Source: Sva-07 sp963698435
GTDB taxonomy: Bacteria; Actinomycetota; Acidimicrobiia; Acidimicrobiales; Ilumatobacteraceae
Direction: 5' to 3'
Assembly: GCA_963698435.1 (NCBI GenBank)
Contig: CAVOQV010000007.1
Span: 496,001-560,000 of the forward strand
Length of the DNA: 64,000 bases
The stretch's first letter is position 1; each line of letters begins with the position of its first letter. The notes beneath the pieces were generated by a model. That model was not told the DNA's origin, made no database searches, and saw only the letters and a list, made by a program, of their open reading frames with translations. This document shows, piece after piece, positions 24,293 through 33,642 of this stretch. A program made the translations under genes and the position numbers.

Positions 24293-25154
24293 ATCGCTGG
24301 TTGATCTCGTCCATCTCGATGCCGGTCATGGGTGCGCCGAGCCCCCGGCTGACCTTGGCGAGGATGTCAGCGTCGTTGAAGTGCGTGGTGGCTTCGACGA
24401 TCGCCTTGGCACGCGGTGACGGATCCTCGGACTTGAAGATGCCCGAACCGACGAAGACCGCTTCGGCGCCGAGCTGCATCGCCAAGGCGGCATCAGCGGG
24501 CGTGGCCAGGCCGCCGGCGCAGAACAGGGGCACCTGGAGCTTGCCCGTCTCGGCGATCTCCTGGACGAGCGGCAGCGGCGCTTGCAGCTGCTTGGCCCAC
24601 TGGAACAGCTCCGCCTCGTCGGCCTGTGTGATCTTGCGCATGTCGCCGATGATGTTGCGGAGGTGTCGGACGGCTTCGACCACGTTGCCGGTGCCGGCCT
24701 CACCCTTCGAGCGGATCATTGCCGCCCCTTCGGAGATGCGACGGAGGGCTTCGCCGAGATTGGTGGCGCCGCACACGAACGGTACGTCGAACCCGAACTT
24801 GTCGATGTGGTGGGTCTCGTCAGCCGGGGTGAGCACTTCGGACTCGTCGACGAAGTCGACGCCGAGGGCCTGGAGGATCTGGGCTTCGACGAAGTGGCCG
24901 ATGCGCGCCTTGGCCATCACCGGGATCGACACCGCCTGCTGGATGCCCTCGATCATCTCGGGATCGCTCATTCGTGCGACGCCACCGTCGCGGCGGATGT
25001 CGGCGGGAACCCGCTCGAGTGCCATGACGGCAACGGCGCCGGCGTCCTCGGCGATCTTGGCCTGTTCAGGGGTGACGACGTCCATGATCACGCCGCCCTT
25101 CATCATCTCGGCGAGTCCACGCTTGACGGGAAAGGTTCCGGTGCTGCCAGTCAT
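24273..25154 (-). CDS. pdxS: Pyridoxal 5'-phosphate synthase lyase subunit
   Basis: 293-residue (beta/alpha)8 enzyme that builds PLP from ribose-5-phosphate, glyceraldehyde-3-phosphate and ammonia. Diagnostic parts: KRGLAEMMKGGVIMDVV at the N-terminus, the catalytic-lysine strand VMAKARIGHF, RSKGEAGTGN, and GGLATPADAALAMQLGAEAVFVGSGIF. ATG 25154 is six bases behind a TACGCT hexamer and fits the family start; the frame is open to 25253 without support. Confidence 0.95.
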   Translation of the reverse strand: MTGSTGTFPVKRGLAEMMKGGVIMDVVTPEQAKIAEDAGAVAVMALERVPADIRRDGGVARMSDPEMIEGIQQAVSIPVMAKARIGHFVEAQILQALGVDFVDESEVLTPADETHHIDKFGFDVPFVCGATNLGEALRRISEGAAMIRSKGEAGTGNVVEAVRHLRNIIGDMRKITQADEAELFQWAKQLQAPLPLVQEIAETGKLQVPLFCAGGLATPADAALAMQLGAEAVFVGSGIFKSEDPSPRAKAIVEATTHFNDADILAKVSRGLGAPMTGIEMDEINQRYAERGW

Positions 25155-25160
25155 TCCCAC

Positions 25161-25166
25161 AGCGTA
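25161..25166 (-). promoter_or_regulatory. -10 box of pdxS-pdxT
   Basis: TACGCT on the minus strand, six bases before ATG 25154: a leaderless start for the PLP synthase operon. Confidence 0.5.
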
Positions 25167-25197
25167 CTTTCGTCTCGTTCGATCCGCTTCGACGGAA

Positions 25198-26294
25198 TCA
25201 GGGAGCAGGGGGTGCTGCGGGCAACACCTCGACAGCGCCTGCTGCCACGTCATCGAGGTCGGCCAGTTCGATCCACGTGTTCCCGGGAGTGAACTGGATC
25301 AATTCACCGTCGGGCCCGTAGTACTCGATCGGAAAGATCGAGAACTCGCGTTCCACGTCCCCTGGACGAACTCGCCGTCGGAGAAGAAGTACGCCGGCCC
25401 CTCCCCCAGCGTCTGCGCCTCCGGGCTGCGTCTGTCGGCGGAGCTCGGCGCGTACTGCACGCCGAGGACGATCACGTTGGTGGCACGAATCCGGCCGAAG
25501 CTCTTGTCGTCGTGTGGTCGACCGCGCTGCGAGCGGTCGAACTTCTCGAACTCGGGGTTCCAGGTCCATTCGATGCGCTCCGAGCCGACGCGGGCGACCA
25601 CTCCAGCGGTCGGCTCGCCGCCGAACTCGTCATCGGCCTCGAGGTAGGTGAGCTGCGCCAACGGCGGTCCGGGGTGACCCAGCGGCGTCTGAGACCAGAT
25701 GTTGTCGGTGCTCGTGTACAGGTTGTGCGGTGCATTCCCGGGCCCGCGGTAATAGCCCGAAGCGATGTTCGGCCCCAGGTTGATCAGCTCCGACTCGTTG
25801 ATCGCCCGGGTCACATTGGGGTTGCCGCCACTCCACACGAACAGCGGCTGGTTGAACGACGTGAACAAGTCGACGTCCTGGGTCCGCCCCGACCGGATGG
25901 GGCCGATGGGGTCGGAGCCCTGCGAGTGGAAGACCGCAGCAAACCGCGTCGTGCGGCCTTCGACCACCTCTTCGAACACGATGTCGGCGACTGCGAGACC
26001 GCTGTGGTTGGGCACCGCTGCGGCGTTGTTGTCGATCTTGGCCACGAGCGCCGCTCGCAACAAGATCTGGTCCTCGCTCTCCAGTGGCTCGCCCGTGAGC
26101 GGTTGGCGAATGGTGGCGGGCACGGTCGTGGTCGTCGTCGTCGTGGACTTGGCCGTCGTGGTGGTGGCCTTGACCGTCGTGGTCGTCGACGAGGTGGACG
26201 GCGCGGTCGAGTCGGCAGACTCGCCGCCTCCTCCGCAGGCTGCGGCGACGAGTGCGAGGGCGGCGAGTCCAGCCAAGGGTCGGATCAGGTTCAT
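25198..26294 (-). pseudogene. DUF3048 family lipoprotein, frameshifted near its C-terminus
   Basis: A lipoprotein signal peptide with cysteine at about residue 20 (LVAAACGGGG) and a Thr-rich linker lead into a DUF3048 domain (VAKIDNNAAAVPNHSGL, GRTTRFAAVFHSQ, IGPIRSGRTQDVDL). After GTW near 25355 the frame drifts. The expected ending (EFSIFPIEYYGPDGELIQF, then TPGNTWIEL) continues in another frame to 25198. One missing base in GTGGAACGCG (25347-25356) accounts for it. Repaired length is about 365 residues. The family binds an unknown ligand outside the membrane. It overlaps the htpX stop by one base. Confidence 0.78.
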
Positions 26295-27201
26295 CAGAGT
26301 TCTCTCAGCAGTGCGATTCGCTCATCGAGCGGAGGGTGGGTGTCGAACATTCGGTGGACGCCGCCCAGCTTGCCGTCGTCGCCGACGCCACTCATGGGCT
26401 GCTCGATCCACAAGTGTGCCGTAGCGGTGGACGCCGAATGCGTCACCGTGGTGTCGTCCTTCAGCTTCTCGAGCGCCGAGATCAGCCCCGGCGGGTACCG
26501 GGTGAGCTGGCAGGCACTGACATCGGCCAGTGTCTCTCGACTCCTCGAGACCGTCGCCTGCATGATCTTGGCAATGATCGGCGCCGTGATCAGCAAGATG
26601 ATGCCGACGTAGGCCAGCGGATTGTTGCCGTTGTTCTGGTCGCCGCGTCGAGCAATGCGCCCGCCGTTCCACCACATCGTGCGGATCGCGAGGTCGGCCA
26701 TCAGGGCCACGGCACCGACCATCACGACGGCAAGCGTCGACACGAGGATGTCGTAGTTGCGGATGTGGCTCAGCTCGTGCGCGACGACGCCTTCGAGTTC
26801 GACGCGGTTCATCTTCTCGAGCAAGCCGGTGGTGACGGCGATCGCTGCATGGTCCGGGTTGCGTCCCGTCGCGGAACGCGTTCGGGCAGGGTCGTCGATG
26901 ATGTAGACGCCGGGTTTCGGGAGACCTCCGGCGATACAGAGCCCCTCGACGAGGTTGTGCAACCGCTGGTACTGCTCGGGCGGTGCCGGGCGGGCTCGGC
27001 TCACCGCCAAGGCGATCTTGTCGGCTCGCCAGTAGGAGGTGAACGCCACCACGCCGCTGAACACGAGCGCAATGAGCGTGAACACGAGTCCGTTGCCGAC
27101 AACCAGGCCGATCGCGGCACCGATGAGCGCAACGAAGGCGACGAATCCGGCGACGAGCAGCGCGCGCTACGCCGCTTGTTCGATCTGATCAGTTCGAACA
27201 T
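26294..27201 (-). pseudogene. htpX: M48 family metalloprotease HtpX, frameshifted near its N-terminus
   Basis: The ATG at 27201 reads MFELIRSNKRRSA, the classic HtpX start. The frame then fails and the rest (VFTLIALVFSGVVAFTSYW onward) lies in another frame to 26294. One missing base in the GCGCGCGC run at 27155-27168 explains this; repaired, residues 14-35 become LLVAGFVAFVALIGAAIGLVV, the first membrane helix. The zinc motif HELSH and downstream E (SRSRETLADVSA) are intact. HtpX degrades damaged membrane proteins. Neighbour lemA is a frequent partner. Confidence 0.85.
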
Positions 27202-27210
27202 GGGACCGGG

Positions 27211-27765
27211 TCAGAACTCGACCGTCGGAGCGATTCGGGCCTGATCCTCGGCCTCGAAGTACTCCTTGGATTCGAAATTGAACATCTTCGCGATGACTAC
27301 CGTCGGGAACGACTCGAGCTTGTTGTCATAGGTCAACACGCTGTCGTTGTAGAACTGACGAGCGTAGGCGACACGTCCCTCGGTGGCGGTCAGTTCTTCT
27401 TGCAGCGCAAGGAAGTTCTGGTTCGCCTTCAGGTCGGGGTAGGCCTCGCTGAGCGCGAACAGCTGGCGCAGCGCTCCGGACAGCATGTTGTTGGCCTCGG
27501 CTTGCGCCGGTGGCGTGTCGGGTGCGGCGATCGCCGTGTTCCTGGCAGCGATCACCGCTTCGAGCGTCTCGCGCTCGTGGGCTGCGTATCCCTTGACGGT
27601 TTCGACGAGGTTGGGGATGAGGTCGATGCGCCGCTTGAGCTGGACGTCGATCTGGGACCAGGCGTTCTCCACCTGGTTGCGTGACCGAACGAGTCCGTTG
27701 TACGAGACGACCAGGTACCCCACCAGGATCACCACGACGACGATCACGATGATGAGAGGAATCAT
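27211..27765 (-). CDS. lemA: LemA family protein
   Basis: 184 residues: an N-terminal membrane anchor (residues 2-22, IPLIIVIVVVVILVGYLVVSY) followed by a helical bundle outside or beneath the membrane. The family signature NGLVRSRNQVENAWSQIDVQLKRR and RVAYARQFYND are clear. Biochemical role unknown; adjacency to htpX, a conserved pairing, suggests a shared role in envelope quality control. ATG 27765 has a TAGACT box seven bases upstream. Confidence 0.92.
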   Translation of the reverse strand: MIPLIIVIVVVVILVGYLVVSYNGLVRSRNQVENAWSQIDVQLKRRIDLIPNLVETVKGYAAHERETLEAVIAARNTAIAAPDTPPAQAEANNMLSGALRQLFALSEAYPDLKANQNFLALQEELTATEGRVAYARQFYNDSVLTYDNKLESFPTVVIAKMFNFESKEYFEAEDQARIAPTVEF

Positions 27766-27772
27766 TGACTCC

Positions 27773-27778
27773 AGTCTA
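27773..27778 (-). promoter_or_regulatory. -10 box of lemA-htpX-DUF3048
   Basis: TAGACT on the minus strand, seven bases before ATG 27765; leaderless spacing, and the GGAG inside the gap lies too close to the ATG to act as a usual ribosome site. Confidence 0.45.
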
Positions 27779-27793
27779 CGGCGGGCCGATCCT

Positions 27794-28912
27794 TCAGCGG
27801 GAGGATGGGCAGATCGACCGGTAGATCTCCAGATACCGATCGGTCAGCGCAGTCATCGCGAACTGGTCAGCTCGCCGATCGCCGGTCCGGCGGAGCCGTT
27901 GCGCCAGCTCGGCATCTGTCGTGACCCGGCGCAGGGCATCGCCGAGCGCGCCGACGTCACCCGGCTCGACCAGCAGGGCGTCGACGTCGTGGGTCGCCAC
28001 GTTGCGGTATCCGTCGAGCGAACTCGCCACGACGGTCGTGCCCGCCGCCATGGCCTCGATCAGCACGACCCCGAACGACTCGCCGCGCAGTGAAGGGGCA
28101 CAGAACACGTCGGCGGTTCGCAGCCGCGCGAACTTCTCGTCATCGGTGACCCGGCCGAGCCAGTGGAACCGATCGTCGCCGGCGGTGGCGGCGGTCAACT
28201 CGGCGGTGTCCGGCCCGTCGCTGCCGATCCAGACGTCGACGCCGAGATCCGCTTGGAGGACCGCCTCGACGAGCACTCGCAGACCCTTGCGTTCCTCATG
28301 GCGACCGCAGAAGAACACCGTGGACCGGTCACCGCCACCTGCCGAGGCGTCCGGCCAGGGGGTGACGGATCGAATCGCGTCGAGTTCGACTCCGTTGAAC
28401 AGCACCTCGTACTCGCCGCCGAGATGGCTGCGCACCAGCGCCAGCGCGTCCTTGGAGACCACGACCATGTGGTCCATGCGTCGGATCAGCCGGCTGAGCG
28501 CCGGCCCGAGGATCCGATAGCTCGCCGACGTGCCCGCAGCGTGGAACGTCCCCACCGTGGGAGCCGAGTGCACCATCAGCGCCGTCGATGTGGGCCCCGG
28601 TGCCAACGGCTCGTGGAGATGGATCACGTCGAACCGCTCGTCAGCGAGCACCCGTAGCGTTCGCAACGCCGCCGACGGATCCGGGGCCAGCGGGGCGATC
28701 GACCCGTTTGCCGACAACGGCAACGAGTCTCCGAGGGGCGTGACGAACGGCTCGGGTGGTGGCCCGTCACATGGTCCGAGCACACGCGCCTCGTGCCCTC
28801 GCCGACGCAGTTCGCGGGCCAGTCCGAGCGCCTGCGCTTGAACGCCACCCGGCACCGTCAGGCTGTACGGGCAGACGATGCCGATCCGCAGTCGGCCCTG
28901 ATCGACCGTCAC
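27794..28912 (-). CDS. pimA: PimA-like phosphatidylinositol alpha-mannosyltransferase (GT4)
   Basis: 372 residues, GT-B fold. The N-terminus RIGIVCPYSLTVPGGVQ is nearly the PimA signature; the second domain has CGRHEERKGL (phosphate-contacting Arg/Lys) and the E-x7-E block LRGESFGVVLIEAMAAG. PimA adds the first mannose to phosphatidylinositol at the inner membrane face. In mycobacteria pimA follows patA and pgsA1; here those genes lie 4 kb upstream on the same strand, with a GGDEF/EAL gene and a secreted-protein gene between. GTG 28912 is the chosen start. Specificity is inferred from sequence and context. Confidence 0.8.
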   Translation of the reverse strand: MTVDQGRLRIGIVCPYSLTVPGGVQAQALGLARELRRRGHEARVLGPCDGPPPEPFVTPLGDSLPLSANGSIAPLAPDPSAALRTLRVLADERFDVIHLHEPLAPGPTSTALMVHSAPTVGTFHAAGTSASYRILGPALSRLIRRMDHMVVVSKDALALVRSHLGGEYEVLFNGVELDAIRSVTPWPDASAGGGDRSTVFFCGRHEERKGLRVLVEAVLQADLGVDVWIGSDGPDTAELTAATAGDDRFHWLGRVTDDEKFARLRTADVFCAPSLRGESFGVVLIEAMAAGTTVVASSLDGYRNVATHDVDALLVEPGDVGALGDALRRVTTDAELAQRLRRTGDRRADQFAMTALTDRYLEIYRSICPSSR

Positions 28913-28944
28913 GCTGCGCTCGGTGGCTGCGGACCCGACACGTC

Positions 28945-31564
28945 TCAGGCCACTCCGAAGCGGCGTTCGAGTTCGTCGGCCTCGAGGGGTCCGGAGAGCA
29001 GATACCCCTGCCCGATGTCGCAGCCGAGTGCCTGCAGCGTTCGCAACTGCGCAGGACGTTCGATACCTTCCGCAATCGACTCGATCCCGAGCCCGGCCGT
29101 CAGCTGCAGGATCATCTTGGCCAGTGGCATGGTTCGAGGGTGTTCGTCGAGTTCCTCGATGAACCGACGATCGATCTTGACGACGTCGACCGGAAACCGC
29201 TGCAAGTACGACAGTGAGCAGTACCCGGTTCCGAAATCATCGAGTGCAATGAGTACACCAAGTTCACGCAGTCGGGCAAGGTTGTCCGAGGCCGAGTCGA
29301 TCTCGTCGACCAGCAAGTCCTCGGTGATCTCCAGGATCACCAGTGACGGATCGAGCCGATGTTCCTCGAGCGAACGCCGCACCTGTTCGACGAATTCCGG
29401 TGAACGAATCTGCAGGGCCGAGACGTTCACGCTCACCCGTTGCGGTCCCCTGGCCTGCCACCGCGCCGCTGCGCGGATGCTCTGCTCGACCACCCACTTG
29501 CCGATTGGAACGATCAGCCCGGCGCGTTCTGCGATCGGGATGAACTCCGACGGCGGGATCGCTCCGCGTGTGGGGTGTTCCCAGCGCAGCAGCGACTCCG
29601 CGCCCACCACCTGGTGCGAACGAAGATCGACCATCGGCTGGAACACGAGACGCAGTTGGTCCTGTTCGATCGCGGTGCCGAGGTCGCTGCGGAACTCAAG
29701 ATGACGGGTGGCCGTCAGCCGCATCGCCGGGTCGAAGATCTTGATCTGGCTCTTGCCTGCCCGCTTGGCCTCGTACATCGCGATGTCCGCGTCTCGCAGC
29801 AGGCCGGCAGTGGTCATTCCCGGCGTCGACACCGCAACGCCGACGCTGGCGAGCACCGCCAAGTCGTACCCTGCCAGTGCAACGGGCTCACGCAGGGCCT
29901 CGAGCAGCCCCTCCGCGACGTCCAGCGCACGATCGATTCCACCGCGGTCTTCGAGCAGCAGCGCGAACTCGTCTCCGCCGAGTCGGGCAGGCGTGTCACC
30001 GGGGCCGGCCACTTGCCGGATCCGATCGGCGATCGAGCGGAGCATCTGGTCGCCGACGCCGTGGCCGAGCGCATCGTTCACCGACTTGAAGTCGTCGAGG
30101 TCGACGAAGAGCACGACCACGGGATCGTCGTCGGGGCGAGCGACACGCAGAGCGTGGTCCATGCGGTCGAGAAAGAGCGCCCGGTTCGCCAGTCCGGTCA
30201 ACTCGTCGTGGAATGCCCGATGACTGAGCTGACGTTCGAGGTCCCGCTGCTCGGTGATGTCCCGGAACGTGGCGACGAGTCCATCGACGGCATCCCCGCC
30301 CAGCAGGTTCGCGATCGTGGCCTCCATCCTGCGACGTTGGCCGTCCACCCTCACGAGGCTTGCTTCGAACTTCACCATCTCGCCTCGCGGGAGGCCACCC
30401 GCCTTGCGGAGTTCCGCGGCAGCTGCTGCCCGGTCGTCGCTGGCGACGAGGTCGACGAGCGACCGGCCGGTCCAGTCGCTCGGCCGGTGGCCGAGCGTGC
30501 TCGCGAGGCCGGGGCTGGCGTAGTTCATCACGCCGTCGGCGTCGACGAGCAGCACGACATCGCTGGAGTGCTCGACCATCGCCGCCAGTCGATCCTGCCC
30601 CTTGCGTTCGGTGAGTTCGCGCACGGTGGCGACGAGTCGCCACATGCGGGTGAGCGCCAGCACGACCACGACGACGGCACACACGGCTGCGATCGTCCGC
30701 GTCGCCCTCGTTCCGAGGCCGGTCACGCTCAAGGTCAGCAGGATGGTCAGCGGGGTCAGTGCAGCGACGCTGAGCCAGACGACCCGTCCGAATCCGAGCA
30801 GGGGCGCGCTTTCGGCAGGACGGTTCCGGTGGGTCATCGTCGGATCGAGCGCAGCTGCGCCGATCAGCAGCGGCGGAGCGATCGAGAGCGCAGCGGAGAG
30901 GCTGCCTGCCTCGAGCGATCCCGCGCAACTCGGCGATGCCACGCGCCACATCGGACAGCAACAGCAGGGCGACGGCGACGGCGAGCAGCGCTGTCGCCGG
31001 GACGCGGAACCGGTTCTGCGCAGCGGTGCGAAAGGCGATCGCCAGCGCCAGGGCGTCCACCATCGGAACGAGGACCGCCCAGACCCGGTCACCGAACGCG
31101 AGACCGCGATCGGCAAGGTACGGCTCGACGACGGCGAGCCACACACCGAGTCCGACGGCGATGCCGACGATGGCCGTCTCGATCGGTCCCAACGAGTCTT
31201 CGTCGGGCGAGGAGTCCTGCCCGAGCATCGCCAACGCGATGACGAGCAGGATTGCCGAGACGAGATGGAACGCATCGCCCGCCGACGGAAACGTGTCCGA
31301 TCCAGCGAAGAAGAGCCGAGCCCAGATCAGTTGCGCGACCGCGAGAAGACCCAACGAGAGCGCGACCAGCAGCCACGCGAGCACCCGCCGGGGCTGGTGA
31401 GCGGCCATCCCCACCCAGACGGCGCCGATACCGATCGCGGGAGCGACGACCCGGATTGCCTCAGCGGGGGCACTTGCGGGCAGCACGATGTACACCGCTG
31501 TCAGCGCAGCAGCGATCACGACGAGGATGCGTGCGCGCATCGCCATCGGATATGTGTCCGCCAT
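28945..31564 (-). pseudogene. Membrane PAS-GGDEF-EAL cyclic-di-GMP protein, frameshifted
   Basis: The ATG at 31564 opens an N-terminal part with about seven hydrophobic helices. After SDVARGIAELRG near 30922 the membrane region continues in another frame (GSLEAGSLSAALSIAPPLL). One extra base in the CCC run at 30920-30922 explains it. The remainder has a PAS domain (AMVEHSSDVVLLVDADG), an intact GGDEF (RLGGDEFALL) and an EAL domain with ESLLRW, LEITED and DDFGTGYCSL. Repaired length is about 873 residues. Metal and base residues of EAL seem present although EAL reads ESL. It could make or degrade cyclic-di-GMP. Confidence 0.85.
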
Positions 31565-31859
31565 CTCGATGCTGTGTCTTCGGCAGATCGCTCAGGTGAC
31601 TTGATCGCCGCGCCCTCGCCGGATCGCCCGGCCGGTTCGGCTGGAACCAAGCGTTCAGAGCCGTGACCAGGGCCAATGCCTGTGACCTGCGGGTTCGTCA
31701 TTCGTCGTCATTCTCGAACATCGGGCGTCGGGGACTGCGGTGTGACGGATGGGCACTTGCCATGTGCCGGCGACCGTGCGCACCCTCGTTTCGGCGATGG
31801 CACAACGCGTCGCACAACGGGGGACGCGTTCAGCGTCGCAACAGAGAGGGGTACAGAAA
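31565..31859. other. Divergent intergenic region without a gene
   Basis: 295 bases between the divergent GGDEF/EAL and secreted-protein genes. Short frames here lack codon bias and family resemblance. I see no riboswitch, tRNA or clear repeat; promoters for both genes must lie here. Confidence 0.5.
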
Positions 31860-32429
31860 ATGACCAAGCGTCAATTCTTCGCGGCTGCAATTGCGGCCGC
31901 TGCGGTCACCGTCGCAGGTGTCGCCGGTTCGGGCACGTCAGCGCAAGCAAAGGTGCAGGTCGAGAAACCGTTCAGGTTGGTGTCGGAGGGCACGATTGCG
32001 AATGAGACCGGCGGTGATTGCGAATTCCAACTCTTGCCCTCAGGGGAGCTGGTTCTGTTGTGCGGCCAAGAGTTCGCCGGGGTCGACGAGAGAGCGACGC
32101 ACCTCGGCCGTACCACGAGCACGGGGACCGGCGTCCTCACGCTGTACGTCACGAGGCCGCCCTGCACGACCCCCGAGGGGAATCCGGGGGGCGTGCTGTA
32201 CGAGTCCAACTCGGACCGAACCATCGTCGCAGCCAACGGTGACGAACTGTACGTCAGCCTCAACGCGACAGGATGCGGCGACGGGATCGGCTTGACCAAC
32301 CCGGTGGGAACGTACACCGTCACTGGTGGAACGGGGCGCTTCGCTGGTGCCGAGGGTGAAGGAGCGGTGTCCTCGGACGTCCTCGGCGGGTCGATCGATG
32401 CCACCTGGACAGGCACCATCACCTACTAG
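31860..32429 (+). CDS. Secreted beta-barrel-like protein of unknown function
   Basis: 189 residues with a Sec signal peptide (MTKRQFFAAAIAAAAVTVAG, cleavage likely after SAQA near residue 29). The mature part has strand-rich segments and the ending YTVTGGTGRFAGAEGEG...GTITY, a pattern seen in dirigent/allene-oxide-cyclase-like barrels. Four or five cysteines could form disulfides. ATG 31860 is preceded by GAGAGGGG about ten bases upstream; a longer frame from 31749 has no support. It stands alone on the plus strand between minus-strand genes. Specific function unknown. Confidence 0.65.
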   Translation: MTKRQFFAAAIAAAAVTVAGVAGSGTSAQAKVQVEKPFRLVSEGTIANETGGDCEFQLLPSGELVLLCGQEFAGVDERATHLGRTTSTGTGVLTLYVTRPPCTTPEGNPGGVLYESNSDRTIVAANGDELYVSLNATGCGDGIGLTNPVGTYTVTGGTGRFAGAEGEGAVSSDVLGGSIDATWTGTITY

Positions 32430-32457
32430 GCAATCTCTGCCCGGCTCCCGAGGTTGC
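32430..32457 (+). terminator. Candidate hairpin after the secreted-protein gene
   Basis: GCAATCTC (32430-32437) pairs with GAGGTTGC (32450-32457), eight pairs including one G-T, around a 12-base loop starting right after the TAG. No T-run. Confidence 0.3.
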
Positions 32458-32509
32458 CCGGCCCCGTCACCCTGGTATGACCACGAGGTGACGGAGCCGA
32501 GCGACCCCA

Positions 32510-32794
32510 ATGGATCCGCAACGAGCCCGAGCATTCCCCATCGAACTGGGGATCCGGGTGGCACTCCACGGCGACCGATACGTCGTGACGCAACTCGACA
32601 ACCTCGCCGACCGGGCCGCAGACGGGGACGACGACGTCGTTCGCTTGGCGTGCACCTGTGGGACGGCGTCGGCCGCTATTCCCGGGGTAGATGCTCGTAG
32701 CCGGGATCGCTCGGCCAGTTCGGTTGGAACATGTGCCACTGCGAAGGTGCCCGCCGGATCAGGATCTCCAGTTCGTGAGCCAGCGACTGCGTGA
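32510..32794 (+). CDS. Possible small hypothetical protein
   Basis: A 94-codon frame with moderately high third-position GC over its first 50 codons (IRVALHGDRYVVTQLDNLADRAADGDDD) that resembles coding sequence. The last third overlaps the 3' end of the convergent acyltransferase gene by 119 bases and there looks like an antisense shadow, so the frame may be artefactual or truncated. No family recognised. Confidence 0.25.
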   Translation: MDPQRARAFPIELGIRVALHGDRYVVTQLDNLADRAADGDDDVVRLACTCGTASAAIPGVDARSRDRSASSVGTCATAKVPAGSGSPVREPATA

Positions 32795-33629
32795 TTCGCT
32801 GCACATCGGCGCGAAGACGCTTCTCGACACGGTCGACGCGCAGCGGGGGCCGTACCCAGGCGTGGTGGCCGTCGACCCGATCCGTGAAGTACACGCCGGT
32901 CGGCAGGATCGGGGCGCCGGTTCGCAGCGACAGCGTCGCCGGACCTCCCGGCATCGTGGTGCGCTCGCCGAAGAACTCGACCTCCGGGCCACCGCCCTGG
33001 AGGTCACGGTCGGCGAGCAGACACACCACGTGGTTGTCGCGCAGCGCCCGCATCACGGTCTGACCGGCCTCCGGGCCCAGGGCGACAACGTGCATGCCGA
33101 GCGCGGACCGCAGGTCGACGAACCACTCGAACAATTCGGGCGGATCGATCTTCTCGACGACGACGGTGATCTGGTGACCCTGATCGACGATCCAGCGGCC
33201 GGCCCATTCCCAACCTCCGAGGTGCGGCAGCACGAGGATCACGCCGTTGCCCTCGGCCAAGGCATCGACGATGTGTTCGTATCCATCGACGTCGAAGCCC
33301 CGCTCGACCGTGTCGACCGACAGGTTCGGGAGCCGGAAGCTCTCGAGCCAGTACCGGGCGTAGGAGTCGAATGCTTCTTGGACGGCCCGCCGCATCCGGA
33401 GGCCCCGCAGCGTCGGATCGACCCGCCGGAGGTGACGTTCGACGATCGCCCGACGCTCCGGGCTGGCGATGCTCGCACCGAATCCGGCCGGAATCACCAT
33501 GCCGGCGGCAACCACCGCCGGCAGACGCCGGGCGGCGAGCGCTCCGAGCCGGTAGGACGAGGTCGTGGCAGCGTCGAGCAGTCGGCGCGACCCGATGAAC
33601 GACGCCGGGGAACGAGTGCGATCGGCCAT
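32676..33629 (-). CDS. patA: Phosphatidylinositol-mannoside acyltransferase, lauroyl-acyltransferase family
   Basis: 317 residues of the HtrB/LpxL/PatA family. The catalytic HxxxxE motif is HLGGWEWAG near residue 136, followed by conserved VVCLLADRDLQGGGPEVEFFG. No clear membrane span apart from the mildly hydrophobic N-terminal region, fitting peripheral membrane binding. In mycobacteria PatA acylates PIM mannose. It lies 13 bases behind pgsA on the same strand, downstream of HIT and thrS, the order of the mycobacterial Rv2614c-Rv2611c block, which supports this role over lipid A synthesis. Confidence 0.82.
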   Translation of the reverse strand: MADRTRSPASFIGSRRLLDAATTSSYRLGALAARRLPAVVAAGMVIPAGFGASIASPERRAIVERHLRRVDPTLRGLRMRRAVQEAFDSYARYWLESFRLPNLSVDTVERGFDVDGYEHIVDALAEGNGVILVLPHLGGWEWAGRWIVDQGHQITVVVEKIDPPELFEWFVDLRSALGMHVVALGPEAGQTVMRALRDNHVVCLLADRDLQGGGPEVEFFGERTTMPGGPATLSLRTGAPILPTGVYFTDRVDGHHAWVRPPLRVDRVEKRLRADVQRITQSLAHELEILIRRAPSQWHMFQPNWPSDPGYEHLPRE

Positions 33630-33642
33630 GACGCGAGGAGGT

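Noticed and set aside
31565..31859. Cyclic-di-GMP riboswitch before the secreted-protein or GGDEF gene
   Set aside because: I looked for GEMM-like conserved loops and found none.
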